64,000 nt of DNA from Chamaecyparis obtusa. Lineage: Eukaryota > Streptophyta > Pinopsida > Cupressales > Cupressaceae. Made by a program: the position numbers and the translations under genes. The number at the start of each line of letters is the position of its first letter. The first letter of the stretch is position 1. The stretch spans positions 1 through 64,000 of the forward strand of contig BSBK01000762.1 of NCBI GenBank assembly GCA_027943335.1, in the 5' to 3' direction. The notes under the pieces are model-generated. The model was not told the DNA's origin, searched no databases, and worked only from the letters and a program-made list of their open reading frames with translations. Shown here piece by piece: positions 1-13,422 of the stretch.

Positions 1-327
<327 letters not shown>

Positions 328-3300
328 GATGGTTATGAGTATGGGTAGGTCAATTTTTTCATAAGGTTGTTGATGTATAGATGGGTGTGTTCGGATTGGT
401 ATATGTTGATGGGTATGGTGGCTTGGTTATCCACAAACATTGTTGCTCAAACTTTTTTGTATTATAATTATATATTAATAATAATAAAATAATATTTGAT
501 TTAGCAAAAAAAATATTATTGGACATTGATAAGGCATATCCAAATATATGTTTTTATATAATATTGATATAGAAGTTAATTTAATATACCAGTATATCTA
601 CATGGGAAGCTAATTATTAGTTTATATTATATTCTTAGACAAACATATTTTTAATATAGAAACTGATTGGCATATACTTCAATCAAATAATTATAATTTT
701 ATCTGCAATCCTTTGATTAACACTTTTGAGTATTACCATCTAATTACCTTTGGATATATGCAACATATTTAAGGAGTGGTCAAAACCTCATGCTTTTGAG
801 ATTAGTCTTAGGGTGACATGTTATATCATTAAACTCTTCTAAGGATGTCTTCTTTGTGATTTTGGTAGCTAATGCTCAATCTTTTGTCAAACAACTGTTT
901 CAAATAAAATGAGTTAAAAAATTAGAAATAATTTATAAGAGAAAGAACTATAAACTTATAATTAACATAACCAATGGGGTTCACCATGTAGTGCAACAAC
1001 AATTCTTTCGGTTGCAAAGACATGTTGATATGACATTCAGTGTTTGAGTCCCCCTGAATGAATTTTCCCTTGCATACCTCACGCATTGCACACATTGTCT
1101 GCTTAGTGTTGGTGATTGTAGGATTGGTGGTTGAGCATACGAGTTGGAGAAATAAGGAGGTCAATAGTGGAGGTTTTAATTCTACTGAGGGATAAGGAGT
1201 AGTAATGTGGAAGGACAAAGGGAGTTTATGGAGGGATAAGGAGATCACGTGTGAGCCCATAGAGATAAGGAGGCAAACAAATAGCATGGAGAGATAAGGA
1301 GACGTGTCCTTGTTCCATCAAGAGTGGGATATCAATAAAGTTGCAGATCTAGGAGGTGTTAAGGCCTCGACAAATAATGCATATACCATGGGGATGGGGT
1401 CCCCCATTGTGACCCCACTAGTTAATATCTCTAGTCAAAACAATTCATTGTAAAAAAATAAAATAAAATAAACATGACCAATATAGTCAATTTATTAACA
1501 TAACACAACCAATGAATTTACATAACCAATATAAACTCATATAAAATCTCATATGTCTCATCATATCTAGCAATATAATATTTAAAATAAAATAATTTTT
1601 TGGGGGAACATGAAATGTTGAGCTATTTGATGATGTCTAGATGCCAAAAGTAACTTTGTATGTAATTTGACAAAGAATGGATTGTATGAACACTTGGAAT
1701 GTTATTGTGAATTTATTTGTTAGCCAATTGATACAAAATGACCTACTCAACCCTTGGTTGTGAGTTTATTTGTGTCTAATCTTCTACATAAACATAAAAA
1801 AATGAAGAAAAATTAAAATAGAGTATAATATCTATTACACTTCGATAATTTTTATTTTATATGATGGTCATTGAATTTTCATTATTTTCCAAAAGATTCA
1901 TAAACTATAAATAGAGACTCAATGAAATATGTATTTTTTGCTATCGCAAAATATGTATTTATTTTAATGTTATCAATCAAAAAACTCTCAACCCACTCTC
2001 TATATATACTTAATTGATTTATATCATTACATAATCTTATATTGTTATGTATTATATTACAAGAAAGAACAAGAGCTGTGTACAGCACGAGTCCCTGCCT
2101 TATGTAAAGAAATAAGATAAAAGTATGAAGTAATAATGTAATTGACTTTGGAGCATGGTAGAAATTTGTGTCATAACATATAATAATTACTTATGTCAAA
2201 AATGAGAAGAAAGGAAAAACATATCTGATAACATATAGTGGGCGTTAATAATATGAACAAGTTAGGATCATCACAATGCCTTGAAAATTGTAATATATGA
2301 AGGAAGAAAAAATTACTGTAGCTTCATTAGCATTTTCTCTGCATCCACTGCACATATACTTTTTTTAACATCAACATCTAATGTTTCAATGACTAATAGT
2401 TAGGGTTAGAGAGTAGCAAGCCATTATGCATGTTACATTTCACAATGTCATCCTTAGTTTGTATTATGCATTGCAAAAAGGCTCATATGCAAAGGTTGTT
2501 GTTTTTGCACATGCGATGCATTGCACACTGCTGGCAGTTGAGGGTTGTGCCAATGACGTTGGTTGGTGGCCTAAGGTGCATAGGAGTTGATACGATGCTA
2601 GGTAAGCATTTTTTGGTTTTAGTGTGGTCAACTATAATTCAAATGAGGATTTAAGTATGGATTCATAATTGTCATTGATTTTTAATGTAATTGTGGTTAT
2701 GTTTTGGAGATTCAATTGTTTCATTGCTTACCTAGATATTGCAAGAAAAAAGATTTTGGAGAGAGGCCCTTGTAGATCCATCATTGAGGTCATCAATGAA
2801 AGTGGATGGTGTTGATTTAATGATGTTTGAGCCCCTTGTCCTGCTACGAACAACATTATTTAGTAGGAGTAATGGTGTTTTTGCTGATGCAAGGATTTGT
2901 TGCAATGTTGCATAAGCAATTAACATGTAATTTGGCACTGTGACTTGTAAATAGAAGAATTGTGTTAGTTAGTCTATAAAGGAATTATATATATATAAAA
3001 AGCATAAAATTTAGTTTGATATTTGGTGGGAATAGCTTACAAAAGCTGCCTAACAAGGATTCTCCATTTTTGACATGGAGTTGACATTCATTTGGTGCTT
3101 GGTTATGTGTTGCCACTATGACACCCAATGTTCCAATTGAGTAGTTGCTTGGAGAGTGGATAATTTCACATATAGTCATGTCAGGCATGAGTTTTTGTTG
3201 CTTGTAGACTTTATCAATGGTTTGAATCTTTGTCTTTGCAGTAAGTTGGAGGCAATAATCAACATCACCTCTTTCATATTGTGTTTTTTTCTCTATTACA

Positions 3301-4260
3301 AAAGTTGTTATGCAGACACTTGCACTGGGCAAGAGATGGGTAAGGAACGTATCAATTAATTGGTTGGTTATATTTGTTGTAATAGTCATTTGGTCATGTG
3401 TGTCCATGAGATCATGCACTATCTACACTTTTGTTGGGCTTGCAGGGTTTTTGGCATGAGCAAGACTTTAAGTTATAAGCACATCACCTTCAAAGGCAAA
3501 CTGTGTTGTATAGATTTCAATTATGTTGGATGTGTGTTGTGCTTCCAACTTTAATATGTGATGAGGCAAGATTTTGTATTTTAGATAATGCAATAAAGTG
3601 AAAGCTCATGGAAATAGTCTAAAAGTCTAAAATAATTATTGCCTTTTTATTTGTTGCTTATCATCAGAGTTGTTGTCATCTTCTAGGGGGTTTTCTTGTA
3701 GAGTGGAGGATGTGAATAGAGCTTTGAAAAATGCATTAAAAAAATTAGTACAACAATTGAATATGGAATAAAAAATACTCCCAATATCTTATTTAATGAT
3801 CATGTTGTAGTACATACCTTTTAAAAAATAAATTCTATACAATATAACATTCATATTGCTAATAATTCAAACTTAGTGAATCTTGAAATCCTAAAATTTT
3901 GAGAAGAATTTACTTCTGGTAGCTCAACTAATCAACGAATGCTATATTACGCCCATGAGGCTTAAACCATTTTGAACTTTCTTATATGTATGTGGTAAGT
4001 TCTCAATAAATAAATAAAATTAATAGCTACCTATAATGTCTTTTGAATTTTATTTATGTTTGAGATATCGCAATCATTGAATTGTTAATTCCACCATTTC
4101 GGTACAATTTCCATGAGTCATCTGCATTTCTTGCTTCATTCAAAATACACTTGCAATGAACGAGCATCTGAGTTTCTAGTTCTTTTAATTTTCAAGCAAT
4201 ATCTTAACTCTCAAAGACTTTATTTATTTATTGTGAACTCCAATACAATTGTTTAGAAAC
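328..4260. other. Intergenic, no recognisable gene
   Basis: AT-rich DNA with only short frames (up to 144 codons), none with a domain I recognise. It holds a small cluster of ATAAGGAG motifs (1152-1301, listed separately). The frames at 922-1287 (minus), 2430-2654 (plus) and 2985-3419 (minus) look like chance openings: no motif, no codon bias and no matching exon signals. Old transposon sequence is likely but cannot be assigned. Confidence 0.6.
1152..1301 (+). repeat. Five dispersed ATAAGGAG motifs
   Basis: The 8-mer ATAAGGAG starts at 1152, 1192, 1236, 1265 and 1294, usually preceded by a short G/A run such as GAGG or GAGA. Spacings are 40, 44, 29 and 29 bp. It may be the trace of a decayed 29-44-bp satellite or a regulatory cluster; no function is assigned. 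Confidence 0.6.
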
Positions 4261-4267
4261 TAATTTT

Positions 4268-4471
4268 TTGAATGAAGGAAATTTGGATGGAAAAAGTCTG
4301 AAGGATTATGTGGCACTTGAATTGACATCTATTAAAGCTGAACATGATGCAACTATTCGTGAGAGGAATAAAGCAATTGTAGAATCAAAAATTGTTATTG
4401 CAGATAGGGATACAACTTATGAAGAGAGGGATGTTGCTATTGCTCAACGAGTATCTCATGCCTTGTTGTAG
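4268..4471 (+). pseudogene. BPC/BBR (GAGA-binding) protein-like coiled-coil fragment
   Basis: A 67-codon stretch is built from the repeating pattern ERN-AI-E/ADRD-EERDVAIAQR. This resembles the alanine/arginine/glutamate coiled coil near the N terminus of plant BASIC PENTACYSTEINE (BBR/BPC) GAGA-binding transcription factors, where 'IRERN' and 'AERD' units recur. The segment ends at a TAG right after the coiled coil. The C-terminal pentacysteine DNA-binding domain of the family is not found downstream, so this is at best one exon or a dead fragment. Family assignment rests on the repeat pattern alone; another glutamate/arginine coiled coil is possible. Confidence 0.45.
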
Positions 4472-6539
4472 AAGACATTCCAAAAAACATGAGAACATAG
4501 ATATTGAAGTAGACACTAAAAGGGTGAATCTGGACATGTCATTGCCACACTACATTGGTTCCTAGTGCATGAATGGGCAAGAAAACAAGTTTATATATAT
4601 GTTTTTGGGAACCCAACAATGCATGGTTGTTCCATCACCCAGATCCATAAGTTTTGAATTCAATCCAGTGTTTAAAAAGGATATACAATAATGTCAGTCT
4701 CTAAAATCTATGAAAATAAAGCAACCTTCCATTGTGCAGAGACAAAAATTTAAAGTGATTGTGCTTTTATTACAAAAGATGGAATCTACATTGTTCTGAG
4801 AGTCAATGCATAAGAAATGGACATATTTCCTTGATATTAGAATCTCAATCGATAGGAGGGCATTTGTGGTTCATTGAGAAAATCCTCCAGAGAATCCTGA
4901 AATTGCCAATCCAAAAATAGTAGAAACTTGGAATGTTTTGGGCTCGCCAAACCAAACGAGACACACTGATTAATATTTAGCCATCGAACCACACTATTAC
5001 ATTAAAAGAAAGAAAAAGACTAGTGAAAGGCTAAAACTATGTGAAATTTTTTCCATTTACTTTACCAAAGTATCTTATCAAGTCATTTTCTCAAAAAAAT
5101 AAATAAAATTATATTATTCAAACTTGAGCTGAAATACAAAACTTTAAAACCCTAAATAAAGTTCCTTGGCCTATGAAAAGCTTCTATTTTTTTTTTATAA
5201 GTAAAACCCTCATAGAGTTTTCAGGGTATCCACAATCTGCAACTCTGCAAGCTGCTAGAGACTCCTAGATTTTGTTGTTGGAGCTAGCATCAAACTTACA
5301 CTTTCCTTAACATAGCAATGACAAAAAGAAAATAACAAATACAGTGAGAAGTATTCATTGATAGAAAATAAGAAAATAGAGAAAGCCGAGCTTACCCCAA
5401 AACTCCATTTTGTTCTTCTTTAATTTGACTAAAGGAGACAAAACACACCAAAAATCTTATCAATAACGGACATGAAATTTAGGGTTGAGAAAAACTGCAG
5501 GAGTTTTCTTGGGCATAAGAAAAGCAAGGATAACAATGACCCAATTCTCAAAGTTGTTGCTAATATTCTATTTGATTTGGGTAAGTCTTTTATTCATTAC
5601 TTCTTATTGTTGTTTATAGAAAAATCTATGCACGCGCAACTGCGATTGTCAGGAGGGAATTTTTTTTCAATAACCAACAGAAAATGTAATAGAAAAATGG
5701 GCCTTTATAATCCCCATTCATTCATTCATTTCTTAGAAAACAACACAAAATCTACAATGTTGGGCAAACAATAAAAGAGAAACAACAATTTCTGCAACCC
5801 TAAAACACATATTCTGGTGCAACTCAGTAGAAAATCCATGGGGGCTATCATTCATCACCAAAATATAGAGAAAAGAAAAATATGAGGCAAGGGCTACGAG
5901 TGTAAACATATGTCCAAATGCAGTAGCAAAAAGAAGGAACCCATTTTGATAAGTACAGAAATATAGCTCTCTATACCACTAAAATCACAATAAAGAAAAG
6001 AAGAAAGAGATTTTTTAAAATGCCATAAATTGGAGAAAAATGTCAATGTCATGGAGAAAGAAATAATTTTTTCAAACTCTACCATCTAAAAGAAGCACGA
6101 AAACTACTCCTCATAGCCAGTATGGTATGAAATACTTAATTTACATGCTATATTCACAAAGTATGCAGCAACAAAGCAACAAACCTGTAAACTATGAAAG
6201 TGAAAAACCCAAGGAAAGCAGGAAAGGAAGGCACTGGCTAAATGGCCGATTATTTGCACCGTTTATAGCCAATGGTGTTACTTCTGTCTTTGTAAGAGAA
6301 AAGTACATCCACCGAAAATTGACACTCTTTGTATTAAGGTGCATTCATTTATCAGTCCTCACCTGTATAGGCGACGACTAATGTTTTCACTCCAGCATAC
6401 TGCAATTAATCATTTCTCAGAAATCGTGAATAAAAATATCAATCTTTTAAATTATGGTTTACACTGTTTCAATTTTTTATATATAAAAATTTTAACCAAG
6501 AAGCAAGGAGATGGGGAAAACTATTTCCTTAATATTTAA

Positions 6540-8220
6540 TGTACTATATTTATTATAGAAATTTCTATTATCTATATTAAATAATCTTATATTATTTATA
6601 AATATTAGTAAAATATATTATTTGCATATCATAGATATTTATTATTTATTTAATATTAATATGAATATTATAAAATATAAATGATAAAAAAATTAATAAT
6701 TAAAATTATTTTATTATATATATTGAATAAAAATTTAAAATATAATTATAATAATATTATATTAAAAATATATTTAATAAAATATAATAATTATAGTTAT
6801 ATGCACAAGGAGTTCTCGAGTTTTATCTTGTGAACATAATATTAATATAAGTGTGTGTCCATTTATGCTTTTAGCATTGTATATATATGGTTTATTTTGC
6901 AGAATATAGTGGACTACTTTGTTACATTATAGTAAAATTTATTTAAAAAAAATTAATTAAATTGTATTTATTTATATTAATTTTTTAAAATTTAAAGATA
7001 AGTATATTAATAGTAAATAAATTAAAGATATATTATTCAATTGACTATGTTTTATAGTTTAGATTATTTAAATAATAATATAGATCTATTTACCATTAAA
7101 TTATTTATTATATTTGTTAAATGATCTTAAATTATTATTTAAATTAAATATATCTATTTATTATTGTATGTTACATATAGTGTCCCATCATTGTCAAGTC
7201 TTCTATTTAGTTTTGTTAGTTTCTCACTAATCTACTTAAATAATGTCTTAAATAATTGTAAGAAACCCTTTGACCATGATTAATTATACACAAAATTAGA
7301 TGTATTACTAGAAAAAAGGATTTGTGAAAATATTTTTGAATATGTGCACAAACCAAATCATCTCCAACTTCATCTAGACTCAATGAAAATAAATGACTTA
7401 ACTAATCTTAATGCTTAAAAATTTGTTTGCAAAAGTATTAAGAGTTAGTTTCAATTGTTCTCCTTTGCTCTTTTTACTTCTTAAATTTTTATAATCCATT
7501 TTAATTTAAAATACTAATATTTCAATATTTTGATATTAAGAGAAAATAATATATAAAGGTTAGATTGTGTTATATTATTAAATAAATATATAAAATGTAC
7601 AAATAATAAAGTAATTAGATTTAACTAAAAATTTCTTCTTTTTTATGTTTATATTAAAATGTTTTAATTAATAAATTTTGCCTATAATTTTAAATTGTTT
7701 ACAAAAGTCTAAATTCTATAAAATTAAAAATGTAGGACTTATTGATATTTATTCTTATATTTGAAAATATGTTCTTTTATAAAATTAATAATAACAAATA
7801 AATATACTTTAAAAATAAATGAAAAAAATTTATATTTGGAAAAAGAAAACATCATAATTTTAAATTGTTTACAAAAGTCTAAATTCTATAAAATTTAAAA
7901 TGTAGGACTTATTGATATTTATTCTTATATTTGGAAATATATTCTTTTATAAAATTAATAATAACAAATAAATATACTTTAAAAATAAATGAAAAAAAAT
8001 ATATATTTGGAAAAAGAAAACATCATGCACTTCATTTTTGTAATCTTCAAAGAAAATTAAAAAAATCAATTGACAAAATTTATGTTCAAATTAACACATT
8101 TTATAAACTCTTACTAATTATTTTTTAAAAAAAATTAAATTATTTTATAATTTTAAATATTACTTTACAGATTAATTATTACATTAAAATGTTAATTCAA
8201 TAAAATGTAATGAAAAAATC
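6540..8220. other. Extremely AT-rich block
   Basis: About 1.7 kb composed almost wholly of A and T, with long homopolymer and TTAAT/AATAT words and very few G or C. It includes the 170-bp tandem duplication. Such blocks can be matrix-attachment-like DNA or decayed repeats; nothing in the sequence distinguishes these. Confidence 0.7.
7684..8024. repeat. 170-bp tandem duplication (two copies)
   Basis: The segment starting near 7684 is repeated head to tail with a period of 170 bp (second copy about 7854-8024). The copies differ by only a handful of bases: AAAATTAAAA versus AAAATTTAAA, TTTGAAAAT versus TTTGGAAAT, and one or two A/T indels. The near-identity indicates a fairly recent local duplication inside otherwise unstructured AT-rich DNA. 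Confidence 0.9.
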
Positions 8221-11200
8221 ACGGCTTAATACAGACACTGAAATAAATGACTCTGCCTTGAGTGTCAGTTTTTAGCAGAAGTACTTTTCCATTTAATTCA
8301 CCCCGTACATACATCCCGAGGAAATAATGGGACAAAATTTTGTAATTTTTTCAAAAAATCTTTTAAACCACTGGGAAAATTGAGAGGGCCAATAAAAAAT
8401 AAATTAAATAATAGAAAATTTGACTTTAATAAAAAATATTGGCAACACTTTGGTTTAGACTATGTATTCACATTTTCCCAAAAGAAAATTAATAGGCATA
8501 AGAGAGGTGAAAACATAAGTCTACTGCCTATATGGCAGGGACTAACAAGAAATAATGAATGTTTCTTTTCAATAAAGAATACAACTATTCACTAAAACAA
8601 ATTCTTATTATGAAGCACATTTTTATATTCGATTATCCATATTTTACAATGGAGTAATATGTAATATGAATTTATTTAATTGTACTAAACCAAAGTATTT
8701 CCAAAGTCTTTTTTTTTCTTGCACACATATGTATTATCAATTATTTATATATTGTATATAAAAGTAATTATTATGTACAAAAGTAACATTTTTTAGTTTT
8801 ATAGATAAAAACTGTCTACTAAAAATAATTATATCTGTATTCTAATGATTGGAAAAAATCAAACAATGATATCATAGTATTACAAGCTAATAGATAAATA
8901 ATTATGATCATAAAAAATATAATCATTACTTTTTAAATCAAAATGCCTCTCCAACTGTTTTGATCTAGATTATGTTGGGAATAGTCCAAAGCAGTATGAG
9001 GAGAATCTAGTGTATGCCAGGAGCCACCAAGAGCTGTCAAGAGAAGATGAAAATATGAGGAAAAAATACTTAGAACAATCTGGGGATGATCCAGATCCAT
9101 TTGGGAGTAATCCAAATCCATCAAGATTTGACAAAGTATACAAATATGGAAAAATTTATAAATCTAATTTCTCAAAAATTTATACATTTTAGTAAATTGC
9201 AATTTTTAAGGTCTTCACAACATAATTAGGGGTCAAAAATATTGTCGATTCCTTAGAATGATTATCGAAGGCATAGTTCCAAGGAGTTAAATTTAGATCT
9301 CTTCAAGACCTTTCTAACAAATCAAGAAGTTTCAAATTTTGACCTATGAGTGAAAAATTATGGCCCCGCCAAGTTGGGCTACCCAAATTTGTAGTTTTCA
9401 AAAATATTTGTAATCTTATTTATTATTTTATTCCCTAGAAACTCTTCAATTTGAAGTTTCTTGGAATCCTGAGGTATTGGGATTCCAAATTTGTGTTTGA
9501 AATTTATTTTGGAGCAATGAAGAATAACTTTTCTTTTGCGCAATTCTTCAATGAATTCTTATATTATCTACTTTTCTTAACAATACTTACAAGTTTCTAC
9601 ATACTAGTATTGTAATTGAATTCACTATATAATTCAGATCATTTTAATATCTTAGTCATGAAGTGAAGGTGATTGCTAATTTAACTATAGACACATCTAA
9701 GCTCATTTGTTAGACCCCTTAAAACAAAATAAATGAGATGGAGATTTTCTTGAGCTTTATTTTGTAGCATGTTTACTCCCTCTAACTGTTTGTTCATGGC
9801 TTCTTGATTCTTAACACACATTGGAAGGTATCAACCAAATGTAGCTAAGAATTTGTTCATTTATCATCTCCAAATACTTTCAAAATTGGTCAAGTTGATT
9901 AGGTTTTATACAACACCATAAAGTTGTTGGAATCCATAAATTCACTTCCATAAGAGTTAGAAGTCAATAAGGCAATAACCAATCAGTCAATTATTAGATT
10001 TTGCAGTATAAAAAATAAACTATAATATTGGAAGCCTCTAAAGGGAAAAAGGTACCAAAATCACTTGAGCATTTCATTTGCATAGATGTAAATTGAATTT
10101 CAATTACAAATTTCCACACAATGCTTTCAAACAAGATACAATTATCTATCACAATGCAGAATACTCATCCATATAGAGAAATGCATAAGTTTGATAATGT
10201 AGTACATTCCTTCACTCATCTTTGTTGTTAGTAACCCATAATATTGATTCTTGTGATGATCAATTCAACCAGGTGAAAACAAATTATCACTTTACATATT
10301 ATGAATTTGTGAAACACCCTATTCCACATTGATTGAACTACTTCACAAATCAGAGGTGAGCATGGACATTTCTAAGAAACAAAAAACACCAATAAAAAAC
10401 CTCAAAAATAAAATAATGGAAATCAAAATGTAATCACATAGAAACTCAAAGTCATGACACTAAAAAACATGATTTAAATCTCAAAATGTATCTGCAATGC
10501 CCTGAGTTTTCTTTCCTTTTAAACCTTGACCCTAATCATAATATTAATTAAAGGATACATAGGTTTTGACAAATTCTTCAATGTTGGAATAAAACTATTA
10601 ATCAACAACTAGCAATAAATTAGAAGGGGTTTGAACCTTTTACAAGCCATCCAATTTATACAATAGCATTTTCTCTCCTTACAATTTGTACACTCTTAAC
10701 TCAAAGATAAGACTGTGAAACATATTTAATCTCTTACATCCAATAAATACCATTTTCATCTTCCTCATATCAAGGTGAGAGGAGGGACTTATTAGCAGCC
10801 TCCTCAACTAAAGACTCCCCAGAGAAAGAATGTCTAACCCCAATTAATTATAGTAGGGACCATACAAAATCAATGATTATTGACACAATGACCAAAATTA
10901 TTAAAGTGAAAAATAAAGCATATATTGTACTTCATCATACACAATCCTAACATTTTAAAATGAAAAAAAAATACCACCATTAAAGCGCGAGTTTAAAATT
11001 GAATCTTCTTCCCCACAATTTTTGCATAAAACATCTAGTTTATTTTATATGGTAATCATTCTTCTTTGAGTACATCTTGAAAACACATACAACACTATGC
11101 TTTGGCATCAAAAGCCTTGAAAAGCCCCACATAAAACCCTCAAATGATGAAGAGTTTGGCATTGGTTTGACTATGGAATGAAATGGGTGCGGTTTCGTGG

Positions 11201-11773
11201 TTACATTCATCACCAAAGTATATGTCTCCATTGATGAGCCATATTAATGGCATATTTTATGATGTTTTTATGTGACTTGTTAAGGTGTTTTTATGTGATT
11301 TTATGCAAACTTGGATGATGCTATATGTATGGTTTTATATGTGCAATCACATGGTCAATACTTTCAAATACTTTATAGTTCAACATGATATGTGATCTAA
11401 GTTGGATCTTATGGTTAAAACTTATGAATAGAATATGGCAGATGAATTAAGTAGATATATATATGTGTGTTATTTAATGTTCATCTCTCCCATGTTGTCT
11501 TGGGTTAGGATTCCTGCATCCGCATATCATGTAAGAGTTAGTTAATGAGATAATGTCTTTTTTTAATTTAATGTTGCAAATATATGTGTTTCAAATTTGG
11601 CATGTGTTACTAACTCCATGCAGGAACAAGTCAATGTCGCATTCATTTGGGCAGCGTGGTGGAATTGACAAGATCAACTTTGCAGCTGAAACAATAAAGA
11701 CATAACTGCACATTTCTCTCCTTTGTAGCAGTCAACCAGTTTCTCGTTATGCCCAGGCGCAGATCTAGAAGCA

Positions 11774-12499
11774 TGACATATTATATTCCTAGAAGATTTG
11801 TTCTTGAAAGTTATTGATTATGTTGTATAACATTATAAATCTTAATTGATCCTCATTGTTGGAGTGATCGTAGTTTTAGGAGTTAGTTTCTTAGTGTTTG
11901 CTTATAAATAAGTTGTTTACTTTTTCAAGAGATTAGAGAAAGTTAGGAATTTTATTGTAATTTTGTAAACAACAAATAGAATTTAGTTCTATTTTACTTA
12001 AAGTGTACCTTTCAATGAATGAATAGAATGTACTTTACAAGTTCTATCTTTTTATCTTGATCATATCCTATTCACTCATCCAAGGGGGGCCACTTGGTGA
12101 GTGAATTCTATTGTTAGTTAGGATCCATTTCATGCTTTCCTAGATTTATAGAGAACTTTGTTGTTCCTGCAACTATTGGTAATAGAACAAACAAATTGTT
12201 CCTGCAGCAAAGGCATATAGAGAAGTACCTATCTATGATTACTGTTTTCAATAGAGTAAACTTATTCCTTTCTCCTATCTTAGCATTTCAATATTTCAAG
12301 TATTTTAAACTCAATAGTCTAGATAAGTGGCAATTAAGATGGTTTGGAGCATATACTTTGCAGATACTATTTCAAGCCTATGTCCTTGGTTGATACTATA
12401 AATGAGATAAATGAGTCAATTAGTTGTTGTTTAAGATGTCCAATCTTGAATGAATGAGTGTTATGCTCTAGGTATCTAAGACATTTATTTGGATGATCA
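11774..12499 (+). repeat. 5' LTR of the gypsy element
   Basis: A 726-bp copy of the sequence at 23525-24245, recognised by long shared blocks such as GAATGAATAGAATGTACTTT and TCTAGATAAGTGGCAATTAA. It begins TGACATATTATA and ends GATGATCA, giving TG...CA ends. The start is inferred, because the other copy lacks its first seven or so bases. An A/T-rich segment TATAAATAAG near 11905 could serve as its TATA box. Confidence 0.85.
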
Positions 12500-12503
12500 T
12501 TTT

Positions 12504-12521
12504 TGGCGCCATTGTCAAGGA
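12504..12521 (+). other. Primer-binding site of the gypsy element
   Basis: TGGCGCCATTGTCAAGGA begins four bases after the LTR end. It is a close variant of the TGGCGCCGTTGCC-type site shared by Athila/Tat gypsy elements, usually attributed to a tRNA-Asp primer. The second LTR element in this window (42023-51213) has a related site. Confidence 0.8.
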
Positions 12522-13023
12522 TGGTGTCAATCTAAACTTATCCCAGGGATCATTTTCCAAAGCTTTCTTAAATATAGGTCCTAGTTTAATCAATTATTTT
12601 TATGTATAGGAGAAGAAACCATCTTGGAAGATTTCTCCCTCAGAATGATCCCTTAGTTACCGAAGAAATCTTACCCCCTGAGAAGGAAAATCCCCAAGAA
12701 TTTGACCATGAAGAGAATGAACCATTTGAGAATCCATTTCCTAACCTACATCAAGCCATTCCAACACCACCGTCTGTAGAACATGAATATCAGGAGAATC
12801 CCTGGGCCCTTTTTATTTTCAAAGGATGAGACATAGTTCCAAATCCTCCAAGGATGGCACTTCCCACCTTTCCCTTTCCTATTATTGACTTGCATGATAA
12901 TAACAATCTCAAGAATATTCCCTTTTCAATACTTCCAAAGTTCTATGGCTTGATTGACTATACAACAGATGCCCATAAGTTGAAGTTGTTTCCATCCACT
13001 TTAAAGGAGGCAACACTAAGGTG

Positions 13024-13028
13024 GTTCA
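13024..13028. repeat. Target-site duplication GTTCA (left copy; right copy 13423-13427)
   Basis: GTTCA lies immediately left of the solo LTR and again immediately right of it. Five bases is the usual size for plant LTR-retrotransposon integration. Confidence 0.9.
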
Positions 13029-13422
13029 TGTTAGGATTAACAAGGCAGAAATAACACATTATGTGCAAATATAACTAATATCAGAAAATAATAAACCACA
13101 CAGAATAGAACACAAGACACACAGATTTAACGTGGTTCACCCAATCCCTGGGCTACGTCCACCAATAGCGAGTCCAATATTATTATTATCCAGTGATTAC
13201 AACCTGATTACAATCCGTAATCCCTTACAGCCCAATTCTGCCGCAAGTACTAAAATCATACATAATGAAAAATCCCTAACCCTAAGCCATATTATACAAT
13301 ATTTTTCCGCTTTAGGGTTAAAATGAGTTATAAGTAGTCGGCCCAAATAATCAAAAAAGTAGTCGGCGAGGTCAGGAGGAAAAGTGTACAGTACTTTCCT
13401 GATTAGTCACCACAAGCTAACA
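13029..13422. mobile_element. Solo LTR (394 bp) inserted in gypsy gag, with 5-bp TSD
   Basis: The insert begins TGTTAGGATTAAC and ends CACAAGCTAACA, so it has TGTTAG/CTAACA inverted ends typical of plant Ty1/copia LTRs. It is flanked by perfect GTTCA target copies (13024-13028 and 13423-13427). Removing it with one GTTCA restores continuous gag coding. It contains the blocks AACGTGGTTCACCC and GGCTACGTCCAC, which I recall as recurrent in plant copia-type LTRs. No internal region is present, so it is the product of LTR-LTR recombination. Orientation is taken from the motif strand and is not proven. Confidence 0.92.

Larger units (their letters stand above)
4472..11773. other. Long AT-rich stretch without a recognised gene
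   Basis: No frame longer than 100 codons is seen and no domain is recognisable. It contains the extremely AT-rich block at 6540-8220 and the 170-bp tandem duplication (both listed separately). A possible splice acceptor followed by a short open stretch lies at about 11625-11705, but no partner exon is visible. The rest looks like old, unclassifiable repeat or unique intergenic DNA. Confidence 0.6.

Noticed and set aside
5472..5774. 100-codon open frame on the plus strand
   Set aside because: No domain, no matching exon signals, and a composition typical of AT-rich non-coding DNA.
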